Positions 32,132-42,505 of a DNA stretch of 64,000 nucleotides are shown piece after piece. Where the stretch lies: NCBI GenBank assembly GCA_033964015.1, contig CM066925.1, positions 8,346,435-8,410,434 of the forward strand, in the 5' to 3' direction. The DNA comes from Scolanthus callimorphus (Eukaryota; Cnidaria; Anthozoa; Actiniaria; Edwardsiidae). The translations under genes and the position numbers were made by a program. The notes beneath the pieces are model-generated. The model was not told the origin of the DNA. It was given only the letters and a program-made list of their open reading frames with translations, and did no database searches. The first letter of the stretch is position 1. Each line of letters begins with the position of its first letter.

Positions 32132-32229
32132 CTGTGCTATGTCACTGCGTTCCGCCGCACAGAAAATGTTTATATTGTATATTCTACATGAACGTACACG
32201 GGTGTAGGAGAGACACTTTCCAGTTACGT
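32132..32229 (-). repeat. Split direct repeat B1
   Basis: A 98 bp repeat identical to B2 at 31739-31836, starting CTGTGCTATGTCACTGCG in plus orientation. It lies just downstream of the recombinase stop codon and contains a short CTGTGC...GCACAG inverted repeat. Confidence 0.9.
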
Positions 32230-32265
32230 CAAGAATACAAAGGAGGTATAAAAAGGAGAGAGTAA

Positions 32266-33056
32266 TTAGAGACCCACGGAAGAAGAAGCTAACAGCTGAT
32301 TGTCCAAATTTAGACGACAATAGAGATCTTTGGCGGAATCAGAGCTCCACCTCCCATGAAATTTGATGATATTTTCAGAAACACCGTTATTGATAGCAGC
32401 AGATGCGCCGCCGATTCTAAGTGAGTGCAAACCAACAATATCAGAAAGGCCAATAGCCTTAAATTTGGTGATAATAGCTTCCCTTGCGCTGGTATAAGAA
32501 AACTGTGTACCAGGACGCAGTGTATGACCCTTAATTTTTCCATATGAAATTTTTGATAACAAAATCGTTTGAAGAAAAAGTCTTATTGGCCATATTAGCG
32601 TATCTAAGCAGCATATTACAGGGACAAGTAACATTGCCTGTTTTGGAAATTAACCGAACATTTCCTTTTTTAAGCTGATCAGTTTTACCGCTAATAATAT
32701 TAAGCGAGAAAAAAGACTCATGCGGCGAAATGTCGCACCACCTGAGACGACTGGTCTCGTCGAAACGCAGGAAACCTGCAAAGAGATAAGACAAAACAAA
32801 CATCTCGAACGTCACGTAATGTTGCGTTTTCAGAAGCAAACATACAAACTAACTTATGTAAATGAATGGGCAAAATAGGTTGCCTCGTACGAGCTTTAGG
32901 CTTTGCTGCGAGCCGTTTGCATCCTTCAAAAATTGACCTCAAAAAAGTACTGTCACAAGGATTACTAACGGAACATGCATTATGGAAAAAATTGATACTA
33001 TAAAAGCATTGCTGAATAATTGACAAAGAAGAACCTGACTGCAATAAAGAAATCAA
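32266..33056 (-). pseudogene. Tyrosine recombinase catalytic domain, split over three frames
   Basis: Pieces in order: one frame (33056-about 32790) with CKRLAAKPKARTRQPILP and LRDVRDVCFVLS; a second (about 32839-32560) with AGFLRFDETSRLRWCDIS, giving the first catalytic Arg, and SGKTDQLKKGNVRLISKTG; a third (about 32570-32266) with FSYTSAREAIITK, HSLRIGGASAA (H-x-x-R), HGRW and a terminal KDLY carrying the nucleophile Tyr. All catalytic residues are thus present, but the frame changes near 33055, 32790 and 32560. TTTGATTTCTTTATTGCAG at about 33065-33047 also resembles a splice acceptor, so at least one break could be an intron edge. I recall close relatives in cnidarian genomes annotated as XerD-like. 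Since the flanking repeats are identical, the frame breaks must be either very recent or pre-existing in the source copy. Confidence 0.7.
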
Positions 33057-34168
33057 AATAAGGCAACGTGGAAATCACTGGCAGGAAAATAACATATTTC
33101 AGGGAAATTGCTAGACCATCGTTTCCATCTATTAAAATATCCATGGTAGCCTTTAAGAGTATTAGAAGCCCTAGAATGTCCAAGGATGCCAGGGATGCTT
33201 GATGACAGACTTCTCAATATTGTGCTCTGTAAAAGTGGGACGTCAGCAAACTTATCTTGTGACAACAACTCACTAAACTCCATGTCCAAGGCACAGCGAT
33301 TTTCAGATGAACTGTGAAAACTATATGGAACTTTTGAATCTGCTTCGAAAACACTAACAACATCAGACTTGAGAGACTTCCAAGTGGAGAATTCAGGAAC
33401 GACTGTTGGTTGCGGTGGACAAGGTTGAAGTGGAAGCGCCAACTTGGAACTTCCCAAGACGGACGGGGCACTCCCTCCACCAGTGTGTCCCAGAGCCACA
33501 GTAACGGCACGGCCCTCGGTTGAAGCTGTTGAAGGATTGCTGTGAAGGATCCCTGTTGAAGTTACCAGATCCGAAGGGCTGAGCTTGGGAATAGTGCTGT
33601 TGGCTACGGTTCCTGTAGTTGTTGAAGCCGCCGGGAAGAATTGAGGAGGGCGGCCACTTCTAGACTGAGGTTTTTCAGCATTTCTTCTGCGGCGCTGTCT
33701 TTCCTGATCACGAATAGCTTCTTTCTCCGCGGCTCTAATCTTTTTGTCGTCTTCCTCCCCCAAGGCAACTGGGCTCGACTCGTAATGCTTCACAGTTAAC
33801 CAGCCGGCTTCAGAGGTATCGGCAATTCTTATTTTTCTGTTTCTATCCTCCAGAAGATCGACAGCCTCCTGTAAAAGCTGTAACGAATCCTCGTCCACTC
33901 GCTGGGAAACCAGGGATTGGCGAAGGGTGGACAGTTTTTCAATCACTTGGCGGTTAAATTTAAAATTTTTCTCGTTTCCAGGTCTTTTAAAAGATAGCTC
34001 GTTGAATTCCTTTATCTGTCTTGAAGTAGCCAAAGCTTCTTCTGCAGCTTGCTGAATTTTACCACACTCAGATGTTAGACTACTAGTATGCGACTTGAGC
34101 TGGTCAATCACAAAAGCCCTGAAATCCGTTAGATCTTGTTTGGTAACAGGTTGTTCCTCGTCTCCCAT
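33053..34168 (-). CDS. Gag-like protein fused to recombinase N-terminus
   Basis: 371 codons from ATG at 34168. The first ~110 residues are hydrophilic and probably helical. A highly basic stretch (DQERQRRRRNAEKPQSRS) follows near residues 150-170, then a low-complexity Ser/Thr/Pro part. The last ~55 residues (SRASNTLKGYHGYFNRWKRW... to DFHVALF) match the N-terminal SAM-like DNA-binding domain of tyrosine recombinases. In the next frame over, 33509-33468 codes for CRYCGSGTHWWREC, a perfect CX2CX4HX4C zinc knuckle; that frame is open over 70 or more codons, so the annotated frame may be crossed by two compensating shifts. The recombinase part continues in another frame at 33056. Such proteins bind element nucleic acid and join it to DNA. 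No RT motif lies between knuckle and recombinase. Confidence 0.65.
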   Translation of the reverse strand: MGDEEQPVTKQDLTDFRAFVIDQLKSHTSSLTSECGKIQQAAEEALATSRQIKEFNELSFKRPGNEKNFKFNRQVIEKLSTLRQSLVSQRVDEDSLQLLQEAVDLLEDRNRKIRIADTSEAGWLTVKHYESSPVALGEEDDKKIRAAEKEAIRDQERQRRRRNAEKPQSRSGRPPQFFPAASTTTGTVANSTIPKLSPSDLVTSTGILHSNPSTASTEGRAVTVALGHTGGGSAPSVLGSSKLALPLQPCPPQPTVVPEFSTWKSLKSDVVSVFEADSKVPYSFHSSSENRCALDMEFSELLSQDKFADVPLLQSTILRSLSSSIPGILGHSRASNTLKGYHGYFNRWKRWSSNFPEICYFPASDFHVALF

Positions 34169-34176
34169 AATCCGAA

Positions 34177-34317
34177 GTCTACAAACGTGGTGATTTCAAG
34201 CGAGTAACTGGAAGGTCAAGTGCAATTTGCATGAAAACTACAAGATTTAAAGGTGCATACAATTCCCAAGAGGATGCGCAAAGCGCTAAATTCCGAATGC
34301 CCAACATAAACACATTT
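34177..34317 (-). repeat. Split direct repeat A1
   Basis: This 141 bp repeat ends in ...AACATAAACACATTT and is identical to A2 at 31991-32131. It forms the 5' terminus of the YR element in coding orientation and lies immediately upstream of the first ATG (34168). Confidence 0.9.
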
Positions 34318-35594
34318 ACCGAAGGTCAGATTGTAAATACCATGAAATACTAAAATGTTCGAACATTATCTACCGAGGAAAGAAATTGTGAAAGCGCAAT
34401 GAATTTATTACAAGAATGTCGAGTTAAAATGTGTTGTTATTACGTATTATTTCTTGCTAAGATGTATATAGACGAGAAACTCGTGGCATTGGTAATACTT
34501 AATAAGCAAGTCTGAACATCATGCGTGCTTATTTGATATAGAAGAAAATTGTTAAAGTTACGGCGGTCGCCCTCTGGTCATGCACGCAGATTTTAAGCTG
34601 TCTTATTTATGAATGGTAATGAAATCTCGCATTTTGCCAGGGGGAACACAGTAGGCCAACTCTAATCATCGAACAAAGAAAACGTTTATCGTCGACTCTT
34701 TTTGTTCCATAGCGACTTATCAAACAATTGCTATTTTTGGAGCGTGACTGCTATTGATTAGATTTGGCCTAATGAGCTCCCCCTGGAAAAACGTCAGATT
34801 TCATTATCATTCATAAACAAGAGAGCTTCAAATCTGCGTGCAAAACTAGAGGGCGAATGTCGTAACTTTGTAATTTTCTTCTATACCAAATAAGCAAATA
34901 TAATCGTCAACCTGGTTACTAAGTTTTACCAATGCCACAAACTTCTCGTCCATATAAATTTTAGCAAGAAATAATACCTAATAACGGCACATTTTAATGC
35001 AACATTCTTGTAATAAATTCATTGGTCTTTTACAGTTTCTTTCCTCGGTAGATAATGTTCATACAGTTTAGTAGTTCATGGTATTTGAAATCGGACCCTC
35101 GATAAAGTTTAATGCATTACTATACAACATAGTGCCGGCGGAAGAGCCCAAAATAATGACTTTTCGGAGCACTATTAAAATTCAATTCAAGCCAACCAGA
35201 ATCAGCGTTCTATTTTGGCCACAGTTGACCATAACTGACGGTATTTTTATTACCGCGTTTTTCTGTTCCGACGAATTTTCTGTAACTTCGCTTGATTTGA
35301 GATTACTACAACTGGAATCGATTCCTGGAATTTCAGCCAAAAAAACGGCAATTTTTTTTTCTAGTACGACCGGAATATGAAATTAGGGCCTCACAAAAAT
35401 TTTGAATGTGACTTCTAAAAATGTTTTCGAGAAGATCGGTTCCCAGTAGCATATTTATACATCATTAAAGTAGGATTTGAAAAAGTAATTATAACAATAG
35501 AGGAAAAGACACAAAAGTTATAGCCGTTAGTTTGACGACGCAGATTTGCGCTCTAGACACAGTTGGGTGCATTTTGAATTTCGAATGAGTCACC

Positions 35595-35938
35595 TTAACA
35601 AAGCAGTGCGGTTCGTACGGACTCGCCAAGTAGAGTAACTTGAACGGGTGAGTTAAATTCGTTTATCTGTGCATGATTTTGAGCCCAATTCAACTCAAGT
35701 ATTACCAAATAATTGTCAAGGATGTCCGTTTTGGCTCGTTTCACGAAATGTTCACAGAAGGGTGGTCGGCACTGCCCGAGTCGTCGTTGGATGTTTAAAT
35801 CATGGCCACCGAAAATTAATAAATGTGATAAATGAACTATCGTTTTACAAAATGCACGTATTCATTTCTAACATGCGTTCTTTTTTCGTAGGTTACGGGA
35901 AAAGGTGGAAATCGTGACCACTGAGCGTTTGTAAGAGA
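35595..35938. other. Spacer, nothing recognised
   Basis: Begins with the right TTAA of the foldback. No gene seen. Confidence 0.4.
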
Positions 35939-36200
35939 TGGGATCTCCATGAATGTTATCGGGGAAACATGCTGTTCTGGTGAGTTGTCCTATCATTACT
36001 GATGCTCAGTGACCAAACTTGACAGAGAACTGTGCTCACTGAACTGGATCTGATATAGAACTCTGACGTCACCGGAGTTCTATATCAGATTCAGTTCAGT
36101 GCGCAGCAGTTCTATATCGTTTTCTGGCTGATAGAGCACCATTATGATATGGCAACCAATCAGAATCGCTGTTCCCTGAAAACATTCATGGACTCCCCAA
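35939..36200. mobile_element. MITE with CATGAATGTT ends and CRE-like core
   Basis: GGATCTCCATGAATGTTATC at the left and CATTCATGGACTCCCC at the right are inverted relatives. The middle has a second hairpin (GATCTGATATAGAACTC and its complement, 36040-36092) centred on TGACGTCA. AACCAATCAGAATCGC is present. Non-coding. Confidence 0.6.
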
Positions 36201-36376
36201 AATGCTAATTTCTATCGGGGTATACAAACGGCCTTCATGGTCCTGATTTCCATTGTGTTTGCCTGATTGACTATTCATGAGTTTTAGAATTTGATTTCTA
36301 AACGCGTGGTGCAAACGTTCAATTTAGAGAAAACAGGTGAGCTAATGAGCGTTTTGCCCCAATAAAATTCATGAAA

Positions 36377-36640
36377 TTTAAAGTGCCACTAGCACCTAAT
36401 TTCCACTTGCCTGTGAAATGCCACCAAATTCGGCACACAAGTAGAAGACATCATGATCTTTTAAAGCATTGATTAAATATTTTGGTGTGCCATTTTCACG
36501 AGCTAACGCTGTCGAACAGTGTCTGCGTTTTTGTTTTATTTTGCTTAGTTCAAAAGTGAAAACTCTATAAAATTTGACCTTTTGAACAAAGCAAAATTTT
36601 AAAAACGCAGACACTGTTTTTGAGAAACACCTTTAAGGAT
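36377..36640. repeat. Dispersed repeat with internal hairpin
   Basis: Begins TTAAAGTGCCACTAGCACCT as at 29972. The arms AACAGTGTCTGCGTTTTTG and AAAAACGCAGACACTGTTTT fold around a Tyr-rich AT segment. The two copies in this window diverge after about 110 bp. Confidence 0.65.
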
Positions 36641-37112
36641 TAAAACAATATGTTACTTGGGAGTCAAGGTCGAGCGGTTCGACAGCGTTATCTCTTGAAA
36701 ATGTGATACCCAAATTTTTAATAAAACCTTAAAAAAATTCTAATTATGAACAAATTATTTCTTTGTGCAGTAGCTCGCTAGTCCATTCTATAAGTTTTCT
36801 AACGATATATAGGTTGATAAGTTTTGGTTAAACTAAGGACGTGTGTGGTTTTTATTCGAACACGTGCGCGAAGGTTCTCAGTAACCTTAATGCCGAGAAA
36901 AAAATTGAGAAAGGTATGAGGAATTAAGGATCATGGGCTCTTTTGCCAAAATAGTTCTACGTACATGACTATTATATATCATTTTAAAGCGTTTGAAAGG
37001 TAGAACACAGATGTGTTCTCGCGGCTCGTAACTCCACAACAAATTTCGACCACGATGATGAAATAAAAAGTACGAAATATAGTCCATGAGCCAGAGTAAA
37101 AAGTACGAAATA
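36641..37112. other. No gene; 33-bp tandem doublet before the palindrome
   Basis: The unit AAAAAGTACGAAATATAGTC... ending GAGCCAGA occurs twice at about 37065-37127, so the left terminus of the palindromic element is itself duplicated. Nothing else seen. Confidence 0.5.
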
Positions 37113-40100
37113 TAGTCCATGAGCCAGACAGTGAAACCCTCCCCCCCCCCCCCCCCCCCCCCCTTGGGTATTTTGGGAGACATATATCGACTGAAAGCCC
37201 TACCCATGGGTAGTTCAAAAATGGATGTCTGCACTGGATTCGTTGGTGGGTGTGGCTGTGCGGCGGCATTTTCTTGTTTAGAGCCAAAAACCACAGGGTA
37301 CCCGCGTCGAGTTTTTTTCAAAATTTCAATTTAGCACCCTAAAAATGCCGTTACAATGCTCCAAATTTTGCATGATGCCTCTACTCTTTGTAATCAGATG
37401 GTCAGTGAACACTTGAGTTTGATATCAGTCGCAAAAGTGTCTATTGCACATGTCAATTATACCCAACAGTGTGTTTAGCGAAAACAGTGAAACGTAGCGA
37501 TAATATATTGGGATTCTTGTATTACAAATAGACCAACCGTTGACACCTTATGCAGGAGTTACTACTCATCCTCGAATACAGATACAGATAGTCTTTATTA
37601 CTTACAAAACTCCGTTACAGGTGTGTATGTACAGTAGTAATAAAGTGTTAGTGTTTAATAGTGTTTTAAAGTGTTTAATAGTGTTTTAAAAGTGTTTTAC
37701 AGTAGTAATAAAGTGTTAAAGTTATTATTATTATTCTATATATTTGTTATTTATTTGTTGCTTAGGGCACTTTTGCGTTTTTTCAAAGCATTCATTTATA
37801 CCAAGTGTACAGGGGCGTAGCCCCCCCCCCCCCCCAAAAAAAAAAAAAATTCCTGGCTATGCCCGTTGTGTATCCACCATGTTTTCAAGGTCCACTGTGT
37901 TGTACATCGCGTCATCATCTTCCGTATCTTCAAGTGCACTGGTGTTTGTTACAAATATCCCCCCCCCCCCAGTTGCTGCATCAGCGCTTCATTCGTCCAC
38001 GAGATCTCGATGTCCCCTTCCTGAAATGCACCAGCCATGACCTATCGGGTCTGGTATCAATGGTGATACAGTGTCACTCAACGTCCATACGAAACCCTGG
38101 TAATTGGCTCTTCTTATTTGCCGACAAGTGGGAAGAATGCTCAAGTCGGCTTCATCATAGCTTGTTAGCAATCGTCCTGACCTCGGGCTAAAATGATGAA
38201 TGTAGCGGTTGTACTCAACGTGTTGATGTCCTGTGACTTAACACAATAAATCAAACAGGTGAACCTCTCTAACTCCTTCTAAATAGTCTGGTCAAAGTCT
38301 GGAGATTTTTTGAAAGCTTGGAATGTCTGTATGTACCTCAGATGATTCTTCAATAGCTTCAAGCGCTTGACCTTGCCTCTTCTCACAAACGCACTGACTT
38401 GTGGAATCGCAACCAGAGAATGCGTGCAGGCCAACAAGAGCGAGACTCAAGTTGTCGCGTTCTCCTGTGTAGCAGCCGCCGATGCTGTGATGGGGTGCCA
38501 TTTAGTTCGCGCAGCTCAACCTTGAAACTGGTGGCTTTTCTTGAGTTTTATTTCACCATCAGAATCATACGGTAAAAACTGTACAATCATACAAGAATTA
38601 GAAACAATATGTACATGCATTCTGCGATCATTAAAGGAAATTAATTAAGTTATTTCATCTACTCACGTCCAATGTCTCTCCGTAGCTAAGGTAGAAATCT
38701 CCAACAACTAATGTGATTTAAACTCCGTAATTCTCGATTAATTCTCGCTTAATTCTCCGTCTCTAACAAACTCAGACTCCAAGCTCACATGGCTCAAAAA
38801 ATGCTTGAAGATAGTATTTCATGTAATTATTTATAATGGCACGCTCTGATTGGATGATTATCTAAACAATTAATATTAAACAAAACAACACTGAATAAGG
38901 TCTTTCAACAAGATAAGTGAAACACGCACTTAGCGGACTACTGTTCGTTACTTTGCACACAAGTCGCCCCCAAGGGCGCTTTAAACAGTTTTCACATTTA
39001 TCAGACGGCGCTTGTTGCCTGTACCGGTGTGAAACAAAAGTGTTGAGCGAACGTTGGGCGCAAAATAGAGAAGTAAAATGAACACATCTGTGTCGGGGGA
39101 TGGCATCGTAATAACCCACTCCTTGGGTGAGCTCATTGCAAAATGCTTAACAGTGCAAGATTGCTCTCGTGTCAGCTTCCTCCTGTGAAGAGACACGTTC
39201 CTGGATGTCATGGGATGTCACATTCGCGTTGCGATTCCACAAGTGCGTTTGTAAGAAGAACGAAGAAACATCCGAGGTACATACGGACATTTCAGGCTTT
39301 AGGATCATCCCCTAGACTTGGACCATACTATTTATGAGGAGTTAGAGAGGTTAACCTGTTTGATGTATGGTCGTCAACACTTTGATGTATAACCGCTTCA
39401 TTCACCATGGCATTTTAACCCGAGGTCAGGAGATTGCTAACACGGTGATGGAGCTGACTTGAGCATTCTTCCCACTTGTCGGGAAAGCCTACGGAGACAC
39501 ATAAGAACAGCCAATTAGCAGGCTTTCGTATGGACGTTGAGTGACACTGTATCACCACTGATACCAGACCCGATAGGTCATGGCTGGTGCATTCAGGAAG
39601 GGGACCTCGAAATCTCGTGGACGAATGAAGCGCTGATACCTGAGGAACTGGGGAGATTGTAGCAAACACCATTACACCTGACGATGCGGAAGATGATGGT
39701 GTGATGCACGACACAGTGGACCTTGAAAACATGGTGGATACACCAGGGGCATAGCCAGGAAATTTGGTGGTGGGGGGGGGGGGGGGGGGGGGGGGTAGGG
39801 AAAACATGGACGAACATTTTCAAATTTCCTCCAGCATGGGGAAATCTCCCGAGAAAGGAGGGCCGCGGCCCCTTGTGCCCCCCCCCCCCCCCTGTACACT
39901 ATTCGGGATGAGCAGTAACTCCTGCATAAGGTGTCATCGGTTGGTCTATTTGTAATACAAGAATCCCAATATATTATAGCTACGTTTTCACTGTTTTCGC
40001 TAAACACACTGGTATAATTGACATGCGCAATAGACACTTTTGCGACTTATATCAACTCAAGTGTTCACTGACCATCTGATTACAAAGAGTAGAGGCATCA

Positions 40101-40351
40101 TGTAAAGTTTGGAGCATTGTAGCGGCATTTTTAGGGTGCTAAATTGAAATTTTGAAAAAAACTTGACGCGGATACCCTGTGGTTTTTGGCTCTAACCAAT
40201 AAATGCCACCGCACAGCTACGCCCACCAACGAATCCAGTGCAGACATCCATTTTTTTTAACTACCCATGGGTAGGGCTTTCAGTCGATATTTGTCTCCCA
40301 AAATACCCAAGGGTGGGGGGAGGGTTTTCACTGTCTGGCTCATGGACTAAT
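37113..40351. mobile_element. 3.2-kb palindromic TIR element, TA-flanked, GTCCATGAGCC ends
   Basis: The ends TA-GTCCATGAGCCAGACAGTG and its complement lie at 37111 and 40351. Arms of about 1.1-1.3 kb (37113-38425 and 39217-40351) are inverted copies with indels; the centre (38426-39216) is unique. The left arm has extra AT-rich sequence at 37575-37810 and a tiny CAGGGGCGTAGCC...GGCTATGCCC insertion near 37812. Homopolymer C or G runs occur at 37139, 37819, 39773 and 39880. Coding remnants of a TIR-element protein family occur in both arms and the centre. The first five bases and the TA flank agree with the GTCCAGTCA elements, suggesting one superfamily. Confidence 0.75.
37989..39211 (-). pseudogene. 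Decayed TIR-element protein with DTD and GCDSTS motifs
   Basis: On the minus strand: 39211-38981 gives MPSPDTDVFILLLYF and GTGNKRRLINVKTV; after a ~480 bp gap 38501-38292 gives LVGLHAFSGCDSTSQ; 38171-37989 gives RRANYQGFVWTLSD and PIGHGWCIS. I recall this order from large uncharacterised cnidarian proteins. The acidic DTD patch and the GCD-(S/T)-T-S patch recall the second acidic cluster and the GCD helix-two-turn-helix entry of FEN1/XPG/PIN-type nucleases; that comparison is my inference. The right arm carries an inverted partial copy (plus strand 39219-39330 with RCDSTSAFVRR; 39500-39740 with DPIGHGWCI in another frame and an acidic tail). Stops, gaps and duplication make it non-functional. 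Confidence 0.55.
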
Positions 40352-41284
40352 GGTTCACACATATCGAATAGCAGTGTCGCCATTCTAGAGATTGACTGGG
40401 CTTCCTGTGGTATCTTGTCTACCTTGTTGCCAGGCTCTTGACCGTGAACAACACAGTGGAAAATGCACATAGCATCTTTCCTCGAGTATATTTGAGTTTT
40501 GGTTGAGGTTTTATTATTATTGAGGTTTTAATTAGCCAAATTGTTTGAAAAATGTCTTTAATAGCTATAGAAACAAATAAAGAATACTTTGTATATTGCG
40601 AGTACTTTTGAAGTGACATTTCGGGTCTGAACTTCAAGCCACTGGTCACTCGTTACAATGTGCACTCGCTCCCATTCTACTAAAGTTTTACTTCAAATGC
40701 AAGTATTTTAATTGAATTCGGAATATGTTAAGTACATGAACTGTATTCCGATAGCTCGGAGAAATACAGAAAGCATAAATAAAGATTCTTGAGAAGTATT
40801 AATAAGTTGTAAAATCAAGTAAGATTTGCACTTGCAGTGAACACCTCAGGAAACATAAGGCACGGGTCTAACAGCAAAAATGCTAGAAAATACATAAAAA
40901 AATTATGCAAGGAAGATAAAATATCTAGCACAAACAGTATTATTATCAGAATTAAATATTTCTTTGCGATTTCGAAAACGATACAAATGTAAGTATCAAC
41001 ATAATGGCCCCACGCATCAGCTTACTGCGAAATTTAGGCCTACTTTCACGAAATTTGGACTGATTTGAAAAATCGTATTTTTTTTTTTTTCACTTCAGTT
41101 TCTGCTCAGGGACTAGCTTTTGTTCTTCGTTCGGCACAAATCGCATTCCAATGCGGCACACGTTGATATTCGCGCGTGACTGCTCTCCGAATCCACCCCG
41201 ACATATATTCATTGAATGCATAACAAAAGACCGAAAAACCTAAGAAAATTATCATACATCGGAGACTATAATAATAATAATAAT
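40352..41284. other. No recognisable gene
   Basis: AT-rich DNA without motif-bearing frames. A T-run lies at about 41077. Confidence 0.45.
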
Positions 41285-42505
41285 ATACACGGTCGCGGCA
41301 CGACACAACACGGCACGGTCGCGGCACGGCACGGTCGCGGCACGACACGGCGCGGCACGACACAACACGGCACGGTCGCGGCACGACACAACACGGCGCG
41401 GCACAACACAACACGGCACGGTCGCGGCACGACACAACACGGCGCGGCACGACACAACACGGCACGGTCGCGGCACGACACAACACGGCACGGTCGCGGC
41501 ACGACACAACACAACACGGCGCGGCACGACACAACACGGCACGGTCGCGGCACGACACAACACGGCGCGGCACGACACAACACGGCGCGGCACGACACAA
41601 CACGGCACGGTCGCGGCACGACACAACACGGCACGGTCGCGGCACGACACGGCACGGCGCGGCACGACACAACACGGCACGGTCGCGGCGCGACACGGCA
41701 CAACACAACACGGCGCGGTACGACACAACACGGCGCGGCGCGGCACGACACAACACGGCACGGTCGCGGCACGACACGGCACGGTCGCGGCATGACACAA
41801 ACACGGCGCGGCACGACACAACACGGCACGGTCGCGGCACGACACAACACGGCACGGTCTCGGCACGACACGGCACGGTCGCGGCACGACACAACACGGC
41901 GCGGCACGACACAACACGGCACGGTCGCGGCACGACACAACACGGCACGGTCGCGGCACGACACACACGGCACGGTCGCGGCACGACACAACACGGCGCG
42001 GTCGCGGCACGACACAACACGGCGCGGCACGACACAACACGGCACGGTCGCGGCACGACACAACACGGCGCGGTCGCGGCACGACACACACGGCACGGTC
42101 GCGGCACGACACAACACACGCGGCGCGGTCGCGGCACGACACAACACGGCGCGGTCGCGGCACGACACACAACACGGCGCGGCACGACACAACACGGCGC
42201 GGCACGACACAACACGGCGCGGCACGACACAACACGGCACGGTCGCGGCACGACACAACACGGCACGGCACGACACAACACGGCACGGTCGCGGCACGAC
42301 ACAACACGGCGCGGCACGACACAACACGGCGCGGCACGACACAACACGGCACGGTCGCGGCACGACACAACACGGCACGGCACGAACACAACACGGCGCG
42401 GCACGACACAACACGGCACGGTCGCGGCACGACACAACACGGCGCGGCACGACACAACACGGCACGGTCGCGGCACGACACAACATGGCACGGTCGCGGC
42501 GCAAC
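41285..42505. repeat. GC-rich minisatellite of mixed 20- and 26-bp units
   Basis: Roughly 1.2 kb is built from CGGCACGACACAACA-type units that either carry CACGGTCG (26 bp) or only CGG/GCGG (20 bp), in irregular order with a few point changes. Stop triplets are almost absent on both strands, so several overlapping frames of 420-470 codons stay open; these are not genes. The array starts after (AAT)n and ends at GTCGCGGCGCAACTTTG. It is very rich in CpG, in contrast to the AT-rich surroundings. Confidence 0.95.

Larger units (their letters stand above)
31736..34317 (-). mobile_element. Tyrosine-recombinase element with split direct repeats, no RT
   Basis: Read on the minus strand the order is A1 (34317-34177), ORFs (34168-32266), B1 (32229-32132), A2 (32131-31991), a 154 bp spacer and B2 (31836-31739). 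A1/A2 (141 bp) and B1/B2 (98 bp) are identical pairs. This A1-ORF-B1-A2-B2 layout is that of Ngaro/PAT-type YR retrotransposons. Here only a Gag-like protein and a tyrosine recombinase are encoded, with no room for RT/RNase H. Both borders show TTT (31736-31738 and 34315-34317), which also lies at the inner B1/A2 junction. The uninterrupted opposite arm of the host foldback shows a single TTT at the target, so the insertion is exact and without a larger duplication. It is either an internally deleted, non-autonomous copy or a distinct RT-less lineage. Confidence 0.8.
31249..35594. mobile_element. TTAA-flanked foldback element, interrupted by a YR element
   Basis: The left arm starts GGTGACTCATTCGAAATTC at 31249 and the right arm ends with its complement at 35594; TTAA lies directly outside both ends. 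Inverted similarity runs through 31249-31735 plus 34318-34660 on the left and 34750-35594 on the right, leaving about 90 bp in the middle. Without the inserted 2.58 kb element it is about 1.77 kb and nearly all stem. TTAA duplication is typical of piggyBac-type (and Kolobok) transposition. No coding of its own. Confidence 0.8.

Noticed and set aside
32266..34168. Bacterial XerC/XerD contamination
   Set aside because: The recombinase is joined to a Gag-like protein, sits between split direct repeats, and the element is inserted within an animal foldback repeat.
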